Assembly (NCBI GenBank): GCA_964611035.1
Contig: CAZSWT010000099.1
Coordinates: 1-10,179 of the forward strand
DNA from: B33-G16 sp964611035
GTDB taxonomy: Bacteria > Desulfobacterota > DSM-4660 > Desulfatiglandales > B25-G16
Direction of reading: 5' to 3'
Length of the DNA stretch: 10,179 bases
Position 1 is the first letter of the stretch, and every line of letters begins with the position of its first letter. Below are positions 6,198 to 10,179 of this stretch, piece by piece. The notes beneath the pieces are model-generated. The model was not told where the DNA came from. It saw only the letters and a list, made by a program, of their open reading frames with translations, and did not search any database. The position numbers and the translations under genes were made by a program.

Positions 6198-7364
6198 CTA
6201 TATACGTTGAATGGCGGCCAGTTGGAGCCGATAGATGATTCCACCATAGATACTGGCACCTGTGATAAGGGCCACTTCTACAAGAGTGAAAGCAGATAAG
6301 AGAGTGTGCCCCTTTATAAATACAATGCCAATCAAACAACTTAAAGAGAGTAATACAATCCAAAGCAGGATTTTTGTTACCGACTCTTGCTTCCTGCCTC
6401 GCATCTCCGCAACTATGTAGCCTAACAGTGTAAACGCAGCGATATATTCAACAAACCGAAAAATGAACACAACCCTTTCGTTAAACATTAGTTCCTGAAA
6501 ATGTACCGTTTCCTGCCATTCACCAAAGGCTACTGTGGTGGGCCACAGGGCAAGGAGCAGCAAATAGAAAATATACAGGGGCAAGAGCCTTTGAAGTGTC
6601 GGTAACTCAAATCGTCTGTCCTCTTTTATCGTCTTTTTTTGAAATGCGGTAAGTAACCTAACAATGATACCAACACCTATCCCACAAAGGATACCCTGCA
6701 TAGGAAAATGTGCCAGTGCAGGAAGTGCAGCCACAAAAAACCAGCCCATTGCCAGAAATGTCACCTTGTTTGAAGAAAGCCTTTCTACATATCGCAATCG
6801 ATGAATGTAGACAGAGGAAAGTACAATCGCCCCAAGCAATCCTAACACAACAAGTAGCCACACACGCGATACCTCATTTCCCGCAGAAAGACCATTCAAC
6901 CAGATCAAAGGAATAAGTAAGTACACTAAATTCATCAGGGGGAGCTCCAGGGCAAAAACACCGGCGATACGCCTTTCATTCAAATGACCTTTTATGAGCG
7001 TAAATATAAGTGCTCCCACCCAGGCCCCTGCCCCATTTGTCATCACATCAATGACTGACGTATATCGCCCGAGTAAAAATACCTGGGTGATTTCTATTAC
7101 CACACTTACCAGTATGCCAAAGCCTAAGGCGTGTAAACATAGCGTGTCTTTATGGTTCCTGCGTGAAAGTCTGAATAAGAATCCAAGGGGGAGAAATAAA
7201 AAGATATTTGTAATGCTATCGTTTAAGGTTATTTCCCAAATACTTGATATTCTTTGAGGAATGTGGAACTGAAATGGTATGAGGGTGATGAATAATACGA
7301 CACCTACCATATACATCAGAAGTGCATAACTAAGCACGAATTGTTTTTGATTCGTTCCCTCCAT
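6198..7364 (-). CDS. VanZ-family multi-pass membrane protein
   Basis: This encodes a 388-residue inner-membrane protein with about ten hydrophobic segments. The N-terminal third is a VanZ-like domain: ITLIPF after the first membrane helix, D49-x-x-T52-N53 with FLFLPLGF, E91-x-x-Q94, R100, D106, and N110-G-A-G-x-x-x-G117. The remaining part (about 135-388) adds further membrane helices with no recognised domain. VanZ of enterococci gives low teicoplanin resistance; in environmental bacteria such proteins are often near envelope polysaccharide genes and their reaction is unknown. The ATG at 7362-7364 follows an in-frame TAA and lacks a clear upstream ribosome site, so initiation is a little uncertain. 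A broken second copy of its first 80 or so codons lies at 8563-8921. Confidence 0.85.
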   Translation of the reverse strand: MEGTNQKQFVLSYALLMYMVGVVLFITLIPFQFHIPQRISSIWEITLNDSITNIFLFLPLGFLFRLSRRNHKDTLCLHALGFGILVSVVIEITQVFLLGRYTSVIDVMTNGAGAWVGALIFTLIKGHLNERRIAGVFALELPLMNLVYLLIPLIWLNGLSAGNEVSRVWLLVVLGLLGAIVLSSVYIHRLRYVERLSSNKVTFLAMGWFFVAALPALAHFPMQGILCGIGVGIIVRLLTAFQKKTIKEDRRFELPTLQRLLPLYIFYLLLLALWPTTVAFGEWQETVHFQELMFNERVVFIFRFVEYIAAFTLLGYIVAEMRGRKQESVTKILLWIVLLSLSCLIGIVFIKGHTLLSAFTLVEVALITGASIYGGIIYRLQLAAIQRI

Positions 7365-7554
7365 AGATTTACATTAGTGCTATCTTTTTTATTATGATTA
7401 GCTGGCTTCAACCATATGCCACACATTCAGAGCAATTTACGATTTTAAGTTCATTCGGAAACTACCTCTCCTTTTCGTCCCTTTTTATTGGGTGCTCAAC
7501 TGGGGCGACCGCTGGTCTCCGGCCTCCGATCTCTTCCATGAACAACAATTTTCA

Positions 7555-7568
7555 TGTTGACATCAACA
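7555..7568. promoter_or_regulatory. candidate operator of mazEF
   Basis: TGTTGACATCAACA has 6-bp inverted arms around CA and covers the whole -35 box of the mazEF promoter. An RHH-type MazE could bind here and block transcription; this is inference from position. Confidence 0.5.
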
Positions 7569-7585
7569 CTTTTTATGTGTATCAT
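7557..7585 (+). promoter_or_regulatory. sigma70-type promoter of mazEF
   Basis: TTGACA (7557-7562) and TATCAT (7580-7585) are 17 bp apart. AAGGGG (7596-7601) follows before the ATG at 7607, so the leader would be only about 15 bases. Confidence 0.75.
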
Positions 7586-7606
7586 TATGTTTAAAAAGGG
7601 GATGAA

Positions 7607-7870
7607 ATGAAGAATATTGCACAAAACATAATCCGCCGCAGCATCGCGCTCCCAAATGAATTGGTTGAAGAATTGCGTACCGTTGCTCCTCCAGAACTCC
7701 GGGATAACTTCAATCGCCTGGTCACCTATATTTTGATCGATTTCACAAAACGTCAAAAAAAATATCAATTTGAAACAACTATGGCCGAAATGGCCGATGA
7801 CCCTGCAATCCGGGAAGTCTGCTCCGATCTGTCCCGGGAGTTTAAGGAAGCGGAAAACGATGGTTTGTGA
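7607..7870 (+). CDS. mazE: MazE-type antitoxin, probable ribbon-helix-helix
   Basis: This 87-residue protein precedes mazF by 3 bases. Its N-terminus (IIRRSIALPNELVEELRTV) fits a ribbon-helix-helix strand and first helix, followed by a second helix NFNRLVTYILIDFTKRQ. The acidic C-terminus (DLSREFKEAENDGL) resembles the toxin-binding tail of RHH antitoxins paired with MazF. AAGGGG lies 5 bases before the ATG. The product should repress its own promoter, probably at the inverted repeat over the -35 box, and neutralise MazF. DNA-binding fold is inferred from the residue pattern. Confidence 0.85.
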   Translation: MKNIAQNIIRRSIALPNELVEELRTVAPPELRDNFNRLVTYILIDFTKRQKKYQFETTMAEMADDPAIREVCSDLSREFKEAENDGL

Positions 7871-7873
7871 ATT

Positions 7874-8239
7874 ATGATCAAGCGCGGTGGCATTTATATG
7901 GTAAATTTGAACCCGATTAAAGGCCGGGAGCAAGCGGGCCGCAGGCCAGTCCTCGTGATATCAAGCGATGCCATAAATAAACAACCGCTTGTTGTTTCAG
8001 TCGTGGTCGGGACAGATGCGCAAAATGTGCCAAGGGACTACCCCACAAACATACGAGTGCCATCAGCTGAGACAGGCCTTCCCAAGGATACAGTATTTCT
8101 CTGTTTCCAAATGCGCTCCCTGGATCCCAAAAGATTTTACGATCCAAAGACAAAGAAACCCCAGTTAGCTGGCACTATGCCGCGACACCGAATGAAAGAG
8201 GTTGTCGAAGCCCTTAAGCTGGTACTCGAAATCGAATAG
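7874..8239 (+). CDS. mazF: MazF/PemK-family endoribonuclease toxin
   Basis: This is a 121-residue MazF/PemK toxin. The family blocks are clear: KRGGIYMVNLNPIKGREQAG, RRPVLVISSDA (23-33), the strand LVVSVVVGTD (39-48), DTVFLCFQMRSLDPKRF (72-88) and the terminal helix MKEVVEALKLVLEI. The Arg and Thr that usually act in cleavage correspond to R23 or R24 and T47. MazF toxins cut single-stranded RNA at short sequences without the ribosome; the sequence preference is not predictable. The start follows the mazE stop by 3 bases. The pair lies between the vanZ gene and a broken direct copy of the vanZ 5' region. Confidence 0.93.
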   Translation: MIKRGGIYMVNLNPIKGREQAGRRPVLVISSDAINKQPLVVSVVVGTDAQNVPRDYPTNIRVPSAETGLPKDTVFLCFQMRSLDPKRFYDPKTKKPQLAGTMPRHRMKEVVEALKLVLEIE

Positions 8240-8246
8240 ACCCTTC

Positions 8247-8375
8247 TTGACCGGTTATAATGTCTCGCGCCAAGACGCCAAGATTATTCCTCAACGAGAT
8301 CTTGATCTGGCCACAATCAGCAAAGCAGCAGTCGTACTGGGAAAACGGATTGAGCTGTCCCTCGTGGATGCCTGA
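8247..8375 (+). pseudogene. possible C-terminal remnant of an XRE-type antitoxin
   Basis: Right after mazF an open frame of about 43 codons ends in QRDLDLATISKAAVVLGKRI, then ELSLVDA and a stop. Small HTH (XRE/HigA-like) antitoxins typically end this way: a final helix with TL-x-x-IA-x-LG, then a basic beta strand. The helix-turn-helix itself is absent and there is no good start, so this would be a decayed fragment. The resemblance is short and could be chance. Confidence 0.3.
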
Positions 8376-8510
8376 CTTCTGAACTCTGACATCCGTTATC
8401 TGTCATCTGCACCGCTGCCAAATCTCCAAATCCCGAAAATCACCATATTTTTCATCGTTCATCATGCTTCACTTCAGTCCTCATCACTTATTTCTTGCCT
8501 TAATGCCCAC
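8376..8510. other. non-coding, low-complexity text
   Basis: This stretch contains degenerate CTGACTTCTGAACTCTGACA and ATCTGTCATCTG-like words and no gene or RNA that I recognise. Confidence 0.4.
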
Positions 8511-8548
8511 AAAAAGGCCCACTCTCTCGGGAGGAGAGAACGGGCCTT
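8511..8548 (-). terminator. rho-independent terminator after the vanZ fragment
   Basis: AAGGCCC (8514-8520) pairs with GGGCCTT (8542-8548), and inside it TCTCTC (8523-8528) pairs with GAGAGA (8534-8539) around GGGAG. On the minus strand the stem ends in a run of T (8511-8515). It lies 15 bp downstream of the end of the broken vanZ copy, read in the same direction. Confidence 0.65.
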
Positions 8549-8562
8549 CGGTATCCTCAACT

Positions 8563-8921
8563 GGCGTATAAGCATAGTGGGTCTTTATGCCTTCTGCGTG
8601 AAAGTTCTAATAAGAATCCAAGGGGTAGAAATAAAAAAATATTTGTAATGCTATCGTTGAACTTAGCCGCCTGCGGCGGAACTTTTTTGACAGGATTACC
8701 ACGATTAACAAGATTTTCTTATTTTCTTTATATCCTGAACATCCTGTCTATCCTGTCTAAAAAATGGGATTTCCTGCTATTAAATAAATTCCCCATATAT
8801 TTGATATTCTTTGAGGAATGTGGAATTGAAATGGTATGAGGGTGATGAGTAATACGATACCCACCATATACATCAGAAGTGCATAACTCAGCACAAATTG
8901 TTTTTGCTTCGTTCCCTCCAT
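8563..8921 (-). pseudogene. truncated, interrupted second copy of the vanZ 5' region
   Basis: This matches the start of the intact VanZ gene (7128-7371) in the same orientation, including the ATG and the 7 bases before it. The first part reads MEGTKQKQFVLSYALLMYMV and onward to W43, with 39 of 43 residues the same. An insertion of about 126 bp then brings in a TAG (8757-8759), leaving a 54-residue frame. Beyond it the frame resumes with NDSITNIFLFLPLGF and on to about HKDPLCLYA, then a stop and loss of similarity. All codons after about position 82 are missing. The 54-residue product would carry only one membrane helix, so it is most likely a dead duplicate. Confidence 0.85.
8683..8764. repeat. 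82-bp palindromic element with 9-base ATCCTG repeats
   Basis: TTTTTTGACAGGAT at the left end is the inverse of ATCCTGTC-T-AAAAAA at the right. The right arm holds ATCCTG three times with a 9-base period (8732, 8741, 8750); the left arm holds degenerate GAT words in the matching rhythm. Similar AGGATTAACAGGATT elements are scattered between genes in many environmental bacteria (general knowledge; I know of no fixed name). It lies within the insertion that breaks the vanZ copy. Confidence 0.7.
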
Positions 8922-8983
8922 AGATTTATCCCGTTAAACATTTTTACTTCTATTTAACTGGGATGTGAGCCTGTTGTTTTTTC

Positions 8984-9012
8984 TTGACGATCCCATAGGC
9001 TGGTATTATTAT
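8984..9012 (+). promoter_or_regulatory. sigma70-type promoter of the Phd/PIN pair
   Basis: TTGACG (8984-8989) and TATTAT (9007-9012) are 17 bp apart. AAGGAG (9046-9051) precedes the ATG at 9059. The ribosome site lies in ACTCCAAGGAGT (9041-9052), a 5-bp inverted repeat that might also be an operator. Confidence 0.7.
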
Positions 9013-9058
9013 TGATAAAAAGCAAGCATACTAGAAACCAACTCCAAGGAGTCGTAAA

Positions 9059-9295
9059 ATGCCTCAACAAGTGCCCGATAAGAATATTCAAAAAGATCTT
9101 CTGCGTCTTTTGGATAAAGTTGTTAAAACAGGTACTCCAGTGGAAATTGAGAGAAAAGGTAAACGCCTGCTGATCAGTCCTGCCGAAAAGCATAGAAATT
9201 TGGATTGTTTAGAAAAACATCCTGATTTTATCGTTGGAAATCCGGATAATCTTGTTCATATAGACTGGTCTTCAGAGTGGAAGCCGCAATTATGA
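9059..9295 (+). CDS. vapB: Phd/YefM-type antitoxin (VapB)
   Basis: This 78-residue protein has the short N-terminal helix-strand unit of Phd/YefM antitoxins (KDLLRLLDKVVKTGTPVEIE, RKGKRLLISPA) and a conserved tail that ends in GNPDNLVHIDWSSEWKP. That tail is typical of antitoxins paired with PIN toxins. AAGGAG lies 7 bases before the ATG. The stop overlaps the start of the toxin gene (ATGA, 9292-9295). It should bind the PIN toxin and repress its own promoter. It belongs to a different family from the AbrB-type VapB at 1980, so cross-neutralisation between the two vapBC pairs is unlikely. Confidence 0.88.
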   Translation: MPQQVPDKNIQKDLLRLLDKVVKTGTPVEIERKGKRLLISPAEKHRNLDCLEKHPDFIVGNPDNLVHIDWSSEWKPQL

Positions 9296-9669
9296 TTTAT
9301 CTCGACACTCATGTTGTTCTTTGGCTGTATCTCCGCAAAGGAGATGGGCTAAGTGAACGCGCCAGGCAGTTGATCGAATACGAACCCGAAATTCTTATCT
9401 CTCCTATGGTCTTGCTAGAGCTGGATTACCTACATGAAATTGGTCGTACTACGCTTGGCTCAACGGCAGTATACAGCTATCTTCATCAACGAATAGACCT
9501 TCAACTATGCCAAAAATCCTTTATCGATGTGGTTCGGGTTGCGTCTGTGCTATCATGGTCACGCGATCCTTTTGATAGACTTATTACTGCACAATCGGCG
9601 ATAGATCGAAACGGCTTGATAACAAAAGACAAAATAATCCAGGAAAACTATGAACATGCGGTTTGGTAA
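9292..9669 (+). CDS. vapC: VapC toxin, PIN-domain ribonuclease
   Basis: This is a 125-residue PIN-domain toxin beginning MIYLDTHVVLWLY. Acidic site residues are present: D5, E43 in LLELDYL, D92 and D95 in RDPFDRLITAQS, and D113 in ITKDKII. The LDTHVVLW and DPFDRLIxAQ motifs place it in the PIN subfamily that partners Phd-type antitoxins (COG3744-like). I chose the ATG at 9292, which overlaps the antitoxin stop, over a GTG five codons upstream, because the PIN fold starts at this Met. Likely cuts tRNA or rRNA; the target is unknown. Confidence 0.92.
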   Translation: MIYLDTHVVLWLYLRKGDGLSERARQLIEYEPEILISPMVLLELDYLHEIGRTTLGSTAVYSYLHQRIDLQLCQKSFIDVVRVASVLSWSRDPFDRLITAQSAIDRNGLITKDKIIQENYEHAVW

Positions 9670-9776
9670 ACGGACCTGCATTTGATCAGGGTTAAATTTC
9701 GTAAAACAAGTCAGGGGAATGAGCCGGGGTATGCGAGCGTGAAGGTCGGTCATAATTGAGCCATCGAATAAATGCT

Positions 9777-9793
9777 TAAAAGGTGCTAACCTT
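9777..9793 (-). terminator. weak terminator candidate downstream of tRNA-Cys
   Basis: AAGGT (9780-9784) and ACCTT (9789-9793) form a 5-bp stem with a GCTA loop. On the minus strand the stem merges into TTTT. It lies 23 bp beyond the tRNA 3' end. Confidence 0.25.
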
Positions 9794-9815
9794 CTCGATA
9801 GCCCCTACATTTTTC

Positions 9816-9891
9816 TGGAGGCGGCACCTGGAATCGACCCAGGGGAAAACGACTCTGCAGGCCGTTGCCTTAACCACTTGGCTATGCCGCC
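9816..9891 (-). tRNA. tRNA-Cys (GCA anticodon), CCA encoded
   Basis: The 76-base gene folds as a full cloverleaf. The 7-bp acceptor stem is GGCGGCA/TGCCGCC, with discriminator T73 (a cysteine identity element) and encoded CCA. A short D stem is GCC/GGC, with GGTT in the loop. The anticodon stem ACGGC/GTCGT carries loop CTGCAGA with GCA. The variable loop has 5 bases and the T stem is CCTGG/CCAGG. The T loop reads GTCGATT, so position 54 is G instead of the nearly invariant T. Otherwise the gene looks functional. Confidence 0.95.
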
Positions 9892-9980
9892 TCGGTAAAG
9901 GCTATTGAAAGAGGCATTAAAATCAAACATCCGTGCCCTGTGTTTCCCAAAGTGAAGCCCGTGTCAAACAGCCTACAGAA

Positions 9981-10025
9981 GCCTTGCCCGAAGGGGCCAC
10001 CCTGAGCGTGTCGAAGGGCTTGGGC
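9981..10025. repeat. palindromic CCCTGAGCG-TGTCGAAGGG repeat
   Basis: GCCCGAAGGGGC (9986-9997) is followed by CCCTGAGCGTGTCGAAGGG (10000-10018), the widespread short intergenic palindrome whose complement reads CCCTTCGAC-CGCTCAGGG. Its origin and role are not known to me. The rest of 9892-10179 shows no gene. Confidence 0.6.
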
Positions 10026-10179
10026 GCTGGAAGAATTTTCCTTACGATTTTCTTCAAATAAAAAAGATAACCATGTGAATCCGTGCGCTTCGCGTGAGCG
10101 AAACCCGCTGTCAAATAATGTTCTTACTATGCCTATCCGGTTAGCACAGGTTCATCTGATTTCGCGGGATTCGTATGTG

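Noticed and set aside
6011..6259. Frame starting MNLEVKA at the ATG just after AGGAGG upstream of the TPR gene
   Set aside because: The ATG is only 2 bases from the ribosome site and the frame lies inside the TPR and VanZ genes; the TTG 9 bases away opens the real lipoprotein.
9277..9291. GTG start giving the second VapC five extra residues
   Set aside because: The PIN fold begins at MIYLDTH and the ATG overlaps the antitoxin stop, the usual TA arrangement.
1277..9669. Integron-like cassette array
   Set aside because: The TA pairs lie in both orientations, the spacers lack attC-like sites, and no integron integrase is present.
9816..9891. tRNA-Cys as the attachment site of an island
   Set aside because: No repeat of the tRNA 3' end is found; the only match near the left edge (GGAGGCGG at about 25-32) is 8 bases within the PAS gene, and there is no integrase.

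Overview
The window looks like a chromosomal stretch of a Gram-negative, moderate-GC environmental bacterium. The PAS-kinase N-terminus at the left edge (MAQKPTYEELDQ...) and the TPR lipoprotein of exosortase/PEP-CTERM type are both common in Desulfobacterota-like genomes and also occur in Nitrospirota and anammox Planctomycetes. I cannot place it more finely from sequence alone. No integrase, transposase, phage gene or CRISPR array is visible.

Layout. The left edge (1-146) holds the start of a minus-strand PAS sensor protein. Next is a small, highly charged minus-strand protein with an internal 15-residue repeat (420-668). From 955 to 3735 there is an island of three toxin-antitoxin (TA) pairs: AbrB/RelE-type (minus, 1277-1812), VapBC (plus, 1980-2590) and an unclassified antitoxin with a RelE toxin (minus, 2945-3380). 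The spacers hold copies of a modular repeat. The middle (3748-7364) is a minus-strand two-gene unit: a VanZ-family membrane protein followed by a large TPR lipoprotein of PrsT type. To the right are a MazEF pair (plus, 7607-8239), a possible remnant of an XRE-type antitoxin, a truncated and interrupted second copy of the 5' end of the vanZ gene (8563-8921), a Phd/PIN-type VapBC pair (plus, 9059-9669) and a tRNA-Cys gene (minus, 9816-9891).

How it works together. The TPR/VanZ pair is probably an envelope or exopolysaccharide-linked unit. The five TA pairs come from different families and appear to be independent. Each has its own sigma70-like promoter with a 17-bp spacer, and in three cases an inverted repeat overlaps the promoter as expected for autoregulation. 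The mazEF pair lies between two directly repeated copies of the vanZ 5' region.

The most unusual features are the mosaic repeat with modules in fixed order, the duplicated and interrupted vanZ start, and a tRNA-Cys with a G at the normally invariant position 54. No wholly new multi-gene system could be shown.
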